A stretch of DNA of 64,000 nucleotides from Bacillota bacterium (GTDB taxonomy: Bacteria; Bacillota; Negativicutes; Sporomusales; Sporomusaceae), in the NCBI GenBank assembly GCA_017889705.1, contig JAGGAB010000017.1:1-64000 (forward strand). The letters are read 5' to 3'. This document shows, piece by piece, positions 17,449-26,233 of the stretch (position 1 is its first letter; each line of letters opens with the position of its first letter). A model generated the notes under the pieces. The model saw only the letters and a list, made by a program, of their open reading frames with translations, was not told where the DNA came from and made no database searches. A program made the translations under genes and the position numbers.

Positions 17449-18666
17449 ATGAAGATTGTTAGTGTTGACGTTATGCAAGTTCCGAGCGGAAATGCTGGAT
17501 CATCAAGAGGGGATTGGTGTCCAGTTATTGTACGTATCAATACCGATGAAGGAATAAGCGGATTTGGTGAGGTTGGTCTTGCTTACGGTAAGGGGTGGCG
17601 TGCCGGATTTGGAATGGTTCAGGATTTTGCCGAAGTAATTATCGGAGAAGATCCCATGAATATCGAAAAAATATGGGAAACCATTTTCAGAAAAACTTTC
17701 TGGGGTATGGGGGGCGGAACTATTGTCAATGCAGGTATTAGTGGTATTGATATCGCTCTTTGGGACTTGAAGGGTAAGGCGCTTGGGTTACCGGTGTGGC
17801 AGCTTTTGGGCGGAAAAACGAACGACAATCTGCGTACCTATGCCAGCCAATTACAGTTTAACTGGGGTTCCCAGACAGACAAACAAGTTCTTATTACTCC
17901 AGAAGAATATGCTGAAGTTACAAGAGTCGCAATAGCTGATGGTTATAATAGCATTAAGGTTGATCCAATAGTTTTTAGTGCTCAGGCAGATGGAAAAGGG
18001 CCTTGGAAAATTACCGGACCTTTAGAGCACAGAGTAATAAAAACGGTTTATGACCGTGTTGCCGCCATGCGTAAAGCGGGTGGAGATGCATTAGATATTA
18101 TTATCGAAAATCATTCTAATACCGACACAATATCGGCCATTCAGATTGGACAAGCTCTTGAAGAACTGAGAATATTTTATTATGAAGAACCATGTCATCC
18201 CTTAAATGCAAAGTCAATGTTAGAGGTCCGTAACAATGTTAAAATACCAATTGCTTCAGGCGAAAGAATATATACGAGATTTGGTTATAGAGAGTTCTTA
18301 GAAAATAGATCGCTTCATGTTATTCAGCCGGATATTTGCCTGTGCGGTGGTATTACCGAGGCAAAGAAAATTTGTGATATGGCATATACGTATGATTGTG
18401 CTGTTCAGATTCATGTTTGTGGAAGCCCTATTTCCAAGGCTGCAGCTCTTCAAATTGAAGCAGTCATTCCCAACTTCATTATTCATGAACATCATCAACG
18501 AGCTCTTAATCCAGAAAGCCGTGCTACATGCCTTTATGATTATCAGCCGGTTAATGGTAAGTATAAAGTGCCTGATAGGCCGGGAATCGGACAAGAATTA
18601 ACACCCGAAACTATTGCGAAATGTAATATTGTTACGGTTTCTAGAGCGAAAAAGTATATGAGTTAA
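17449..18666 (+). CDS. Mandelate racemase/muconate lactonizing-family enzyme (paralog 2)
   Basis: 405 residues, clearly a paralog of the preceding enzyme (shared AGFGM, KTFWGMGGGT, ASGERIYTRFGY, IIHEHHQRA segments). Active-site regions are retained: YNSIKVDP, IIENHSNTDT, YYEEPCHP. Differences include a Cys after the second metal ligand (EEPCHP versus EEINTP) and an extra segment near residues 138-150. It probably acts on a related acid sugar, or on the other epimer. The true substrate is unknown. GGGAGG precedes the ATG. Confidence 0.82.
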   Translation: MKIVSVDVMQVPSGNAGSSRGDWCPVIVRINTDEGISGFGEVGLAYGKGWRAGFGMVQDFAEVIIGEDPMNIEKIWETIFRKTFWGMGGGTIVNAGISGIDIALWDLKGKALGLPVWQLLGGKTNDNLRTYASQLQFNWGSQTDKQVLITPEEYAEVTRVAIADGYNSIKVDPIVFSAQADGKGPWKITGPLEHRVIKTVYDRVAAMRKAGGDALDIIIENHSNTDTISAIQIGQALEELRIFYYEEPCHPLNAKSMLEVRNNVKIPIASGERIYTRFGYREFLENRSLHVIQPDICLCGGITEAKKICDMAYTYDCAVQIHVCGSPISKAAALQIEAVIPNFIIHEHHQRALNPESRATCLYDYQPVNGKYKVPDRPGIGQELTPETIAKCNIVTVSRAKKYMS

Positions 18667-18715
18667 TGAAGCTTATTTTGTTGAACATGAACTTGGTGTG
18701 TTTTTGTTAATTTGG

Positions 18716-18743
18716 AAAAGCCTAATAACCTGCGGCTTTTTTA
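18716..18743 (+). terminator. Terminator after the second enolase paralog
   Basis: AAAAGCC/GGCTTTT stem with an 11-base loop and two further Ts. A second stem follows at 18767-18818. Confidence 0.6.
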
Positions 18744-18766
18744 CAGATAGATCTAAATATAAATAA

Positions 18767-18818
18767 TAACCGTAAAATAGGGCCATTTCACAATGATCAT
18801 TATTTACGGTATTTTTTT
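18767..18818 (+). terminator. Second tandem terminator
   Basis: ACCGTAAA (18769-18776) pairs with TTTACGGT (18803-18810), followed by seven Ts after one A. The loop is long, so strength is uncertain. Confidence 0.5.
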
Positions 18819-18860
18819 GCTGAGGAAAGAAGAAGGCAATGTAGTGTATAATTAATAAAT

Positions 18861-19430
18861 ATGAACACAAATATAGTATATAAGTATACGACAAAGCCCA
18901 TGAATACTAAAAAGTTGCTGGCGGAATCTCTTGAAAAACTGCTGCTCAAGAAAAATCTTGATGATATTCAGGTTAGCGAAATTGTAGCAGGCACACCGCT
19001 TTCCAGAAAGACCTTTTACCGCCACTTTAAAGACAAATATGATCTTGCCAGCTGGTACTTTGCCCAGTTTTATGAAGCCAGTTTTGGCCGCATAACAGAG
19101 GATCTTAGCTGGGAAGAGGCCTTGCTGCGCTATCTTGATATTTATCAGGAAAAATATAGTGTACTGAAAAATGCCTATGCCAGCCGGGATATTAACGGCC
19201 TGCGTAATTATGATATTGCAGTCACACGAAGAACATATGAGAAATATCTGGCGCTTAAAGGAGCTGATATAACTTCAGAGACAATGCATTTTGCTATTGA
19301 GATAGCATCTCGTGGTGGCACAGATATGGTTATCGATTGGCTGCTGAAAGGGATGAAGATGGAAAAGTGCAGACTTGTTTATCTGCTGAAAACAACATTG
19401 CCAAGCGATATTCTAAAATATATTGATTGA
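18861..19430 (+). CDS. TetR-family regulator (DhaS-like)
   Basis: 189 residues from the ATG at 18861; an in-frame ATG at 18900 would give 176. Neither has a clear ribosome site, so the start is uncertain. The HTH region (DDIQVSEIVAGTPLSRKTFYRHFKDK) is typical TetR, and the C-terminus (RGGTDMVIDWLLKG) resembles the DhaS-like/TetR_C group of Firmicutes, which includes activators. A TATAAT at 18846-18851 lies very near the first ATG, which would favour the second start if it is the real -10. It ends in its own terminator. Its target is unknown; the enolase operon is the nearest candidate. Confidence 0.8.
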   Translation: MNTNIVYKYTTKPMNTKKLLAESLEKLLLKKNLDDIQVSEIVAGTPLSRKTFYRHFKDKYDLASWYFAQFYEASFGRITEDLSWEEALLRYLDIYQEKYSVLKNAYASRDINGLRNYDIAVTRRTYEKYLALKGADITSETMHFAIEIASRGGTDMVIDWLLKGMKMEKCRLVYLLKTTLPSDILKYID

Positions 19431-19432
19431 AA

Positions 19433-19479
19433 AAGTCACAAGTGACACATATATGTCATTCTGTGACTTTACTTTTTGT
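19433..19479 (+). terminator. Terminator of the TetR gene
   Basis: AAAGTCACA (19433-19441) pairs with TGTGACTTT (19463-19471), followed by ACTTTTTG. Confidence 0.75.
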
Positions 19480-19514
19480 GTATGAGCAATTAAAATTTAA
19501 TAAAATTGAATTAT

Positions 19515-19776
19515 GCAAAGGCTATGAAAAGAAGAAGTAGGTTGGGTTACGTCATTCAGAGAGCAGCTGGTTGGTGCGAGGTTGCAGATGTACTGATCCG
19601 AATACCTCCTGGAGCCGCTGCCTGAAGTAATAGTAGGGCTTGACGGGTACGCCCGATACAGCGTGTGGGTGTGTTTGCACTCGTTGAGGGGAATTTTGCG
19701 AGGAATTCCCGAGTCAGAGGTGGTACCGCAATTTTTGCCTTCTGTTCCGATTGGAGCAGAAGGCATTTTTATTTTG
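19515..19776 (+). ncRNA. T-box leader (tyrosine specific)
   Basis: The T-box sequence AGAGGTGGTACCGC lies at 19716-19729, directly followed by a terminator (TGCCTTCTG 19736-19744 with CAGAAGGCA 19757-19765 and Ts). Stem I features (CAGAGAGC near 19556, GAATACC near 19600) suggest UAC at 19603-19605 as specifier, matching Tyr. It regulates the downstream tyrS by reading uncharged tRNA-Tyr. Confidence 0.92.
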
Positions 19777-19793
19777 TGAGAGGGGTTATTGTA

Positions 19794-21017
19794 ATGAAGA
19801 TGTATGATGAATTGGTAGCACGTGGTTTGATTGCCCAAGTTACTGATGAAACAGAAATTAGAGAACTAATTAATAGTGGCAGGGCAACCTTTTATATTGG
19901 CTTTGATCCTACTGCGGATTCTTTGCACGTTGGCCACTTTATGGCATTATGCCTGATGAAAAGGTTGCAGATGGCTGGTAATAAGCCGGTTGTTCTTGTT
20001 GGCGGTGGCACCGGTTATGTTGGTGATCCATCTGGCCGGACGGAATTGCGATCTCAGATGTCACCTGAAACAATCCAGCACAACTGCGACTGTTTTAAGA
20101 AACAGATGGAACGATTCATCGAATTCGGTGAGGATAAAGCCATTATGGTTAACAATGCAGACTGGCTATTAAAGCTGAATTATATGGAATTGCTTCGTGA
20201 CGTTGGCGCTTGTTTCTCGGTAAACAATATGCTGCGGGCAGAGTGTTATAAACAGAGAATGGAAAAGGGCCTGTCCTTTTTAGAATTTAACTATATGATT
20301 ATGCAGTCGTATGATTTTTATCATCTCTATCAGAATTATGGCTGTAATATGCAGTTTGGTGGCGACGACCAGTGGTCTAATATGTTGGGCGGTACTGAAC
20401 TCATTCGCCGCAAGTTAGGCAAAGATGCTTATGCCATGACAATTACGCTGCTAATGAATTCAGAAGGCAACAAGATGGGGAAGACGGCAAAGGGGGCTGT
20501 TTGGCTTGATCCCAATAAAACCTCACCGTTTACTTTCTACCAGTATTGGCGGAATGTCAGCGATGCTGATGTTCTTAAATGCATACGGATGCTGACTTTT
20601 TTGCCGGTTGAGGAAATTGAGGCCATGGACAAATGGGAAGGCAGTGAGTTAAACGTGGCCAAGGAAATATTGGCATATGAACTGACTCAATTGGTGCATG
20701 GTGAAGAAGAGGCACAAAAGGCGAAGGCTGCTTCTCACGCGCTTTTCGCAGAAGGCATAGAGGATTCCAATATGCCAACAACTGAAATTGCAGCCGCACA
20801 GCTGCCAACGGGCGTTATCGGTATCGTGGACTTGCTGGTGGCATGCGGCCTGACTGCTTCTAAGAGTGAGGCAAGACGGTTGATTCAGCAGGGTGGTGTT
20901 GTTGTTAATGATAGTAAAATTGAGTCTGTTGACTATACTATTACTACTGATCAATTAAAAAACAGTGTTAAAATACGCAAGGGGAAAAAGACGTATCATA
21001 AGGCTTTTAGCCGATGA
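19794..21017 (+). CDS. tyrS: Tyrosyl-tRNA synthetase
   Basis: 407 residues. Class I motifs HVGH (HIGH-like, near residue 47) and KMGKT (KMSKS-like, near 228), Tyr-binding YMIMQSYDFYHLY, QFGGDDQW, and a C-terminal S4 RNA-binding domain (SKSEARRLIQQGGVVVN). The ATG at 19794 follows GAGAGGGG and the T-box terminator; an upstream in-frame ATG at 19665 would lie within the T-box and is rejected. Controlled by the T-box leader. Confidence 0.96.
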   Translation: MKMYDELVARGLIAQVTDETEIRELINSGRATFYIGFDPTADSLHVGHFMALCLMKRLQMAGNKPVVLVGGGTGYVGDPSGRTELRSQMSPETIQHNCDCFKKQMERFIEFGEDKAIMVNNADWLLKLNYMELLRDVGACFSVNNMLRAECYKQRMEKGLSFLEFNYMIMQSYDFYHLYQNYGCNMQFGGDDQWSNMLGGTELIRRKLGKDAYAMTITLLMNSEGNKMGKTAKGAVWLDPNKTSPFTFYQYWRNVSDADVLKCIRMLTFLPVEEIEAMDKWEGSELNVAKEILAYELTQLVHGEEEAQKAKAASHALFAEGIEDSNMPTTEIAAAQLPTGVIGIVDLLVACGLTASKSEARRLIQQGGVVVNDSKIESVDYTITTDQLKNSVKIRKGKKTYHKAFSR

Positions 21018-21030
21018 GTGTATAATGCCC

Positions 21031-21067
21031 AGAAAAAAATCCTTCCAGCAATTTGTTGGAAGGATTT
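21031..21067. terminator. Convergent terminator between tyrS and the STAS-domain gene
   Basis: AAATCCTTCCA (21037-21047) pairs with TGGAAGGATTT (21057-21067). The run of As on its left gives a U tract for the minus-strand gene, so it is strongest in that direction, but it can also end tyrS transcription. Confidence 0.75.
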
Positions 21068-21082
21068 GCTCGATTTCTTACA

Positions 21083-22054
21083 TTAAATAGTATCATGAAT
21101 AATATCAAAGTATTTGTTGCAAGCCCGCATAATCTCAGTTTCGACAAGTTCGCCGTCTTTTAGCTGGCAGGCGAATCTTCCAACAACAGTATTGCTGGAG
21201 TCTAAAAGAGCAGTGATGTTTTTCATGCATTCTCCGGCATAACCGGAATAGGGATAGTTTTGCATGACTGTAAAGATAGCCAGTTTTTGATTGTGTAAAT
21301 TCTTTAAAAAACTGGCTGACTCCGGATTGGCACTACCCTGGTCGACCCACAGAACAACTGAGAGCAAATCAAACTGCTCTTCAGGCGTGGCAGACTTTAT
21401 GGCAGTACACGCAATATCCTTCTGAACAGTTTGCTCAATGGCCTGAGCAAGTTGCTTGACTGACTCAGAACCGCTCGAATAAACGATTTGCTGCCGTTGG
21501 ATTGCAGGTACAAGGAGTGGAGTTTCATCTTCAAGTGGTGTGCTGGGGATAATGAGTACTCTGGCATCTTTGATTTCGTGTTCCAGGCTGTGGCGGATAA
21601 GGTTAACGGTTTGCTGCACCTCTTGCATGGTTTCGCTGGCGGCAAACTCCAAATATATTTCAATATGGGCAATATCATTTTCCATACGAACCTTGAGATC
21701 CAGTATATTTTCATAGTACTCAAAATAAGTTACCAAATTTTTAAGGGCGACAACTGCGACTGATTCTTCTACACTATAAAACTTAAATAACTGCGGCTGG
21801 GGTATCGCTGATTTAACTTCAGTGCGGATACGGCAAATGCCAAGTTCGCCGTCAGTTTTAGTCAGAAAACGGGCTACGTTGACAAGCTCTTCGGCTCCTT
21901 CCGGGGAGAGAAATTCGGTAGCGGAGAAATCGCAGATAATTTTTCGTGCGCCTTCATTGATGAACTTAATTAGATTGGCTTTTAAAACAACGGCCGCTTC
22001 ATCGTCAACCCGTGAAGGCAGCGCCAGCGTTCTGACTGTTTTACTGTCGGGCAT
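21083..22054 (-). CDS. STAS domain fused to a flavodoxin-like domain
   Basis: 323 residues. Residues ~1-105 look like a STAS (anti-sigma-antagonist-like) domain: strands and helix around ARKIICDFSATEFLSPEGAEELV, where the usual phosphorylatable Ser position is not clear. A middle segment (~105-180) is not recognised. Residues ~185-320 resemble the flavodoxin-like/BilS family: IVYSSGSESVKQLAQAIEQ (FMN phosphate-loop-like start), then DLLSVVLWVDQGSANPESASF and QNYPYSGYAGECMKNITALL, which correspond to that family's WVDRG and YP segments. A GGAG site precedes the ATG. Role unknown; redox-linked signalling is a guess. Confidence 0.65.
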   Translation of the reverse strand: MPDSKTVRTLALPSRVDDEAAVVLKANLIKFINEGARKIICDFSATEFLSPEGAEELVNVARFLTKTDGELGICRIRTEVKSAIPQPQLFKFYSVEESVAVVALKNLVTYFEYYENILDLKVRMENDIAHIEIYLEFAASETMQEVQQTVNLIRHSLEHEIKDARVLIIPSTPLEDETPLLVPAIQRQQIVYSSGSESVKQLAQAIEQTVQKDIACTAIKSATPEEQFDLLSVVLWVDQGSANPESASFLKNLHNQKLAIFTVMQNYPYSGYAGECMKNITALLDSSNTVVGRFACQLKDGELVETEIMRACNKYFDIIHDTI

Positions 22055-22191
22055 ATAGTTGCTCCTTTTTGTGTAAAATATATATGGTTAATTATACCAG
22101 GATAAGATTGCAGGGGCAATTAAAATAGCTGAAGCCATGACGGATAAAGTCTAAAAATGCGATTATAATAAATAGTTCCGGAAAATAGTTA

Positions 22192-22317
22192 TTGACAAAT
22201 AATCTACCGATTGGTACGATATGGGTAGTAGGATTGGCATTAATGCCATACTCTCTTCTCCTTTTTTCTAACATACATTTCATTTTGAACCCTACCCTTG
22301 TGGTAGGGTTCTTTTTT
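22192..22317 (+). ncRNA. Promoter and short terminated transcript unit 1
   Basis: TTGACA (22192-22197), 17 bases, TACGAT form a promoter-like pair. About 70 bases on, AACCCTACC (22288-22296) pairs with GGTAGGGTT (22302-22310), then C and six Ts. GGGTAG near 22220 could pair with the CTACCC of the terminator arm. No coding frame lies between, so it is either a small RNA or an attenuator. Confidence 0.4.
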
Positions 22318-22355
22318 GGGGGCAGTGCTGATTTATCGCCAGGGTCAATCCGGCA

Positions 22356-22385
22356 TTGACAAAAAACTCCAAGGAAGAGTACAAT
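22356..22385 (+). promoter_or_regulatory. Promoter upstream of the thioesterase operon
   Basis: TTGACA (22356-22361), 18 bases, TACAAT (22380-22385). Its transcript meets a small terminator-like stem within 30 bases. Confidence 0.6.
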
Positions 22386-22406
22386 AAAAGAGTAATTGTT
22401 TCTACC

Positions 22407-22432
22407 AGCATGCTGATAGCGTGCTTTTTTAT
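22407..22432 (+). terminator. Small terminator-like hairpin
   Basis: AGCATGC pairs with GCGTGCT around TGATA, followed by six Ts. It lies about 20 bases after a predicted transcript start, so it may attenuate the operon below. Confidence 0.5.
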
Positions 22433-22435
22433 TTA

Positions 22436-22545
22436 TCCGATGACTAACCCGCTCTAAGACTCCTTCTTCTAACGGGAGAGAGTGGCTAGACGTTAGGATA
22501 ATTTCGACTAGAATTCAGATAGCGCCCGCCGTCTGAATTAAGTCT
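22436..22545. repeat. Palindromic intergenic repeat, left copy
   Basis: About 110 bp. Its first 28 bases and the last ~10 match, in inverted orientation, a ~118 bp element at 26234-26351. The middle is diverged but keeps TTCGACTA and an AATTCAGA.../TCTGAATT inner dyad. The copies bracket five genes. It may be a MITE or a relic of an IS200/IS605-type end; I cannot assign a family. Confidence 0.75.
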
Positions 22546-22574
22546 ACATTTATCAATAAGAATAGGACAGGTAT

Positions 22575-22973
22575 ATGATCACAGTAAGAGAAAAAGTAAG
22601 ATTTGTGGAAACCGATATGATGGGAGTAGTGCATCACTCCAATTATTTTCGCTGGTTTGAAATGGCCAGGGTTGAGTATTTGCGGCAAGTGGGCATTTTG
22701 CTTACTGATATGATGGACGAAAATATTGTTTTTCCAATCACCAATGTAGATTGCAAATATATGGCATCAGCCAGATTTGACGATTATATTCTTATTGAAG
22801 CTGTTCTGGCTGAGGTATCAAAAGCCAAGATGGTATTCACTTACCGTGTGTTGCGGGAAAGAGATGGGACATTACTGGCTACAGGTAGTACGCAAAACGT
22901 GTTTACCAACGACCAGGGAAAAATAATCCGTCTTCCAGACAAATACTTTGGAAAATTGCAGAAGCCTTCCTAA
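22575..22973 (+). CDS. YbgC/FcbC-family acyl-CoA thioesterase
   Basis: 132 residues, the usual size of a single hotdog domain. VRFVETDMMGVVHHSNYFRWFEMAR carries the active-site region of 4-hydroxybenzoyl-CoA/YbgC thioesterases (Asp/His position: D...GVVHH). They hydrolyse acyl-CoA esters in the cytoplasm. An AGGACAGG lies upstream of the ATG. First gene of a run with murI and others. Confidence 0.88.
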   Translation: MITVREKVRFVETDMMGVVHHSNYFRWFEMARVEYLRQVGILLTDMMDENIVFPITNVDCKYMASARFDDYILIEAVLAEVSKAKMVFTYRVLRERDGTLLATGSTQNVFTNDQGKIIRLPDKYFGKLQKPS

Positions 22974-23068
22974 AATTAAGGCTGTTTGATGCCGGTAATT
23001 GCGGACAGTTTGCCTGCTGCATATTATATATGGCGTCAAGAGAGACTAATTTGATAGGAGGTGGCGTC

Positions 23069-23902
23069 ATGGGAAATAATGCGCCAATCGGGATATTTGA
23101 TTCCGGACTGGGTGGGCTTACTGTTGTCAGAGAAGTGCTCAATCTATTGCCGGGAGAAGATATTATATATTTTGGCGATACTGCCCGGACACCGTATGGT
23201 TCGCGGCCACCAGCCGAGATTTTAGGGTTTATGCATGAGATACTTACCTTTTTTTCTACTCAGAATGTAAAAATGGCGATTACCGCTTGTAATACTATGA
23301 CAGCGCTTGGTCTTGAACAGGCAAAAAAAGAGTTTCCTTTTTTGCTAATCGGCGTAAATAACGGAGCTGAGGTTGCTCTCAGGGTTAGCAAAAATAAGCA
23401 TATCGGCGTTATTGCAACAGAAGCTACTATAAATAGTGGTAAACATGCCAGTGCCATTATGGCACGAGATCCGGCAGTAAGCGTCTATCCGCAGGCATGC
23501 CGGCAATTTGTGCCGCTGATCGAGCAAGAAAAGCTGCATGGCCTTGAGATTGAAAATGCTGCAAGGGAATACCTTGCGCCGCTGCACGAAAACGGTGTAG
23601 ATACCATTATCTTCGGATGCACACATTATCCGTTCATTAATGATATAATTAAAGAAATTATGGGAACGGAGGTTGCCCTTGTTGACCCGGCCAGAGAAAC
23701 CGCTGCTCAGGCGCGTACTGAACTTGCGCATCAGGATAAACTTTCTACCCGGGCACGGGGGCGGGTGCGCCTATGTTTTTCAGCTGATTTGTCGCGGGCC
23801 GAGAGGTTTACTAATTGCGCCATCAATTTTTCACGGGAAATGGGATTTGCGGCTTCGTTTGAGTTGATTAATTTACAGGACTATAGTGTTACTAAAGTTT
23901 AA
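23069..23902 (+). CDS. murI: Glutamate racemase
   Basis: 277 residues. Makes D-glutamate for peptidoglycan. IGIFDSGLGGLTVVREV at the N-terminus, the first catalytic Cys in TACNTMTA (near residue 73) and the second in GCTHYPF (near 186) are intact. The ATG at 23069 follows a perfect AGGAGG; the in-frame ATG at 23030 lacks a site and adds a non-family extension. Confidence 0.93.
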   Translation: MGNNAPIGIFDSGLGGLTVVREVLNLLPGEDIIYFGDTARTPYGSRPPAEILGFMHEILTFFSTQNVKMAITACNTMTALGLEQAKKEFPFLLIGVNNGAEVALRVSKNKHIGVIATEATINSGKHASAIMARDPAVSVYPQACRQFVPLIEQEKLHGLEIENAAREYLAPLHENGVDTIIFGCTHYPFINDIIKEIMGTEVALVDPARETAAQARTELAHQDKLSTRARGRVRLCFSADLSRAERFTNCAINFSREMGFAASFELINLQDYSVTKV

Positions 23903-23944
23903 AATCAGGGTTTCTTATTGATACCCAGACACGGAGGCCTTAGT

Positions 23945-24502
23945 GTGGAATTTTTAATTATTTTACTTGTGGTTGTGTTAGGGGCAGCTATTGGTGTGTG
24001 GCTATATATAGCTAAACAAGGCGATGCTCACTTTACCTTTTTGGTTGACCAACGGACTGATTTTACGCTTACTGCAATAACAACAGATACGGCAACTTTT
24101 TCAACCACTGTGCCATTTGTTAACAATGGTACACAAGATGGTACGTTGATGGATGTTTTCCCCCGACATTTTTTGCCTTATGAACAGTTTGATGCAGTGG
24201 ATACCGACTCGCGGCTGACACTTGATACAGCCAACAGAAGTGACGGATACTGGGAAGCCTATATTGTTCCGGTGTCTACGGGCGGCTCGATTATTTTGAC
24301 TGTAAAGTTTACTGCTAAGTCTGGTGATATCAAAACAGCTCTCAAGGATATGGTTGATATGCCGATTGATATTATTTATCAGGTGGTTGCTCGCAGTCTC
24401 TGGTATCTCGCCAAAGAACGGCTGATCATGACAGCTGACGAAATACATAAGGTTCTTGCTGCCGGTGAAAAGGCTGTAGCCAGATCGGAGGAACAGATAT
24501 GA
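23945..24502 (+). CDS. Single-pass membrane protein of unknown function
   Basis: About 185 residues. A hydrophobic N-terminal helix ([20 protein letters not shown]) anchors a soluble domain. GTG at 23945 has GGAGG seven bases upstream. The soluble part has beta-rich character ([24 protein letters not shown]) and a C-terminal helix. The last bases overlap the next gene by four, so it is translationally coupled to the CofE-like ligase. I do not recognise the family. Confidence 0.75.
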   Translation: MEFLIILLVVVLGAAIGVWLYIAKQGDAHFTFLVDQRTDFTLTAITTDTATFSTTVPFVNNGTQDGTLMDVFPRHFLPYEQFDAVDTDSRLTLDTANRSDGYWEAYIVPVSTGGSIILTVKFTAKSGDIKTALKDMVDMPIDIIYQVVARSLWYLAKERLIMTADEIHKVLAAGEKAVARSEEQI

Positions 24503-25170
24503 CAGAGCAGGCGTTAGAATTAAAACCGGTACCTACCCGTATACTTACCGATAAAGATAACATTGTTGATGTGATTGAGAGTTATGCCAAAGCTGATATC
24601 GGCCCCAATGACGTGGTATCGGTGGCAGAGAGTGTTGTAGCTATTACTCAAGGTCGGTTTGTCCGCCCGGAAGAAATCCAGCCATCGTTCAATGCCCGGA
24701 TACTTTGCCGGTTTATTCCGAAGGAAGGCAGCTTGGCAAGCGCTTATGGCATGCAAACCGCTATGAATGCCGAAGGCACCTGGCGGGTAACTTGGGCATT
24801 GTTTGTCGGGATGCTAGGTAAGCTGATCGGACGCCGGGGGTTATTCTATGAACTAGCCGGTGAGCAGGCAGCCTTGATTGATGATGTTACCGGCACGATG
24901 CCACCTTTTGACAAATGTCTGGTGTTCGGCCCGGCTGATCCAAATGGCGTGGCTGAAGCCATTAAACAGCGTTTAGGTTGTTATGGCGCGGTGGTAGCCG
25001 ATGTTAATGACTTGAAACGGGCTGCTGTACTGGGGGCGACCCAAGGCTTGGTGCCTAAAGAGGTCGCACAGATTCTTATCAACAACCCTTTTGGCAATGC
25101 CAGTCAGAAAACACCTATTGTTATTATCAAAAATTACGGATTAGCTGCACAAAAAGCGACCGCACAATAG
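24499..25170 (+). CDS. F420-0:gamma-glutamyl ligase-family (CofE-like) protein
   Basis: 223 residues. Resembles the CofE fold: [16 protein letters not shown] near residue 40, and [18 protein letters not shown] near 145. CofE adds glutamate to coenzyme F420, but nothing else for F420 synthesis is present here and these bacteria are not known for F420, so the substrate probably differs. It overlaps the upstream membrane protein by four bases and lies just before a 2-hydroxyacyl-CoA dehydratase-like gene. Confidence 0.75.
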   Translation: MTEQALELKPVPTRILTDKDNIVDVIESYAKADIGPNDVVSVAESVVAITQGRFVRPEEIQPSFNARILCRFIPKEGSLASAYGMQTAMNAEGTWRVTWALFVGMLGKLIGRRGLFYELAGEQAALIDDVTGTMPPFDKCLVFGPADPNGVAEAIKQRLGCYGAVVADVNDLKRAAVLGATQGLVPKEVAQILINNPFGNASQKTPIVIIKNYGLAAQKATAQ

Positions 25171-25181
25171 CTTGAGTCTAA

Positions 25182-25210
25182 AAAACAGAGGGTACACTAT
25201 CCTCTGTTTT
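25182..25210 (+). terminator. Hairpin between the ligase and dehydratase-like genes
   Basis: A perfect 10-bp stem AAAACAGAGG/CCTCTGTTTT with a nine-base loop. The U tract is part of the stem, so it may be an attenuator rather than a full stop. Confidence 0.55.
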
Positions 25211-25233
25211 ACATATCTAGGGAGGCTGATATT

Positions 25234-26229
25234 ATGGCCCGCATCGGCATAACAACTACTGTGCCGGTAGAGATCATTTTGGCAGCAGGACATGTTCCTG
25301 TGGACCTTAACAATATATTTATTACCAGTCCTGAGGCCGGACATATGGTGGAAACAGCCGAAGAAGCCGGATATCCGCGAAATATTTGCGGCTGGATAAA
25401 GGGATTATATGCCGTAATGGTAAATAAGGAACTTAATGACAGTTTTGGCGGGATTGACAAGGTTATTGCCGTCACACAGGGTGATTGCAGCAATACCCAT
25501 GCCCTGATGGAGACTTATCAACTGGCAGGTATTGAAACCATTCCGTTTGCTTATCCGTTTGACCGCGATTATGACCTGCTGAAACTACAAATGGAAAAAT
25601 TAATGAATGTCTTAGGGACAAACTGGGAAGCTGTTTATAATGTTAAGCGCGAGCTGGACAAACTGCGCCTCAGGGTAGCCGAGATTGACCGGCGTACCTG
25701 GGAAGATAACACGGTGAGCGGGTTTCATAATCATTTGTATCAGGTAAGTTGCAGTGATTTTAACAGTGATACGGCAGCTTTTACCGCTGATGTAGAACAG
25801 TTTTTACAGCAGACGGCCGAGGCTGCCGAATATGCCGATGAACTTCGGTTGGGCTTTATCGGCGTACCGCCGATTTTTACCGATTTGTATCCCTATATGG
25901 AGACCATGGGAGCGCGCGTTGTATATAATGAAGTGCAGCGGCAGTTTGCTATGCCGTATTTTACCGATGATATTGTGGAGCAATACCGCATGTACACCTA
26001 TCCTTATGGCGTGTTTAATCGGATTAAGGATGTTGAAGCCGAAATTGAACGGCGCAACCTGGATGGGCTGATTCATTATGTTCAGAGTTTTTGTTTCCGG
26101 CAGATCGAGGACATGATTCTGCGGGAAAAGCTTGATATACCGATTTTAACTATTGAAGGTGACAAACCAGGAAAAGTAGACGCCAGAACCAAGCTTAGAA
26201 TTGAGGGGTTTCTGGAAATGCTGCGCTAA
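25234..26229 (+). CDS. 2-hydroxyacyl-CoA dehydratase D-component-like protein
   Basis: 331 residues. Shares the HgdB/YjiM-type fold: VPVEIILAAGHVPVDLN at the N-terminus, Cys in YPRNICGWIKG, GDCSNTHAL and QSFCFRQIED as likely [4Fe-4S] ligands, and ILTIEGDKPG near the end. Family members are the catalytic subunits of radical dehydratases that need an ATP-dependent activase; such an activase follows after a repeat. Only one subunit is present, so a homomeric or non-canonical enzyme is likely. Confidence 0.82.
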   Translation: MARIGITTTVPVEIILAAGHVPVDLNNIFITSPEAGHMVETAEEAGYPRNICGWIKGLYAVMVNKELNDSFGGIDKVIAVTQGDCSNTHALMETYQLAGIETIPFAYPFDRDYDLLKLQMEKLMNVLGTNWEAVYNVKRELDKLRLRVAEIDRRTWEDNTVSGFHNHLYQVSCSDFNSDTAAFTADVEQFLQQTAEAAEYADELRLGFIGVPPIFTDLYPYMETMGARVVYNEVQRQFAMPYFTDDIVEQYRMYTYPYGVFNRIKDVEAEIERRNLDGLIHYVQSFCFRQIEDMILREKLDIPILTIEGDKPGKVDARTKLRIEGFLEMLR

Positions 26230-26233
26230 ATGG

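Noticed and set aside
18673-18894. Minus-strand open frame between the enolase paralog and TetR gene
   Set aside because: It spans two terminator hairpins, has no clear start site and no family resemblance.
19665-19793. Upstream in-frame start of tyrS
   Set aside because: The extension lies inside the T-box and its terminator; the ATG at 19794 has the ribosome-binding site and the family N-terminus.
24499-25170. Evidence for coenzyme F420 synthesis
   Set aside because: Only a CofE-like ligase is present, with no cofC, cofD or cofGH nearby. A different gamma-glutamyl or amide ligase role is more likely.
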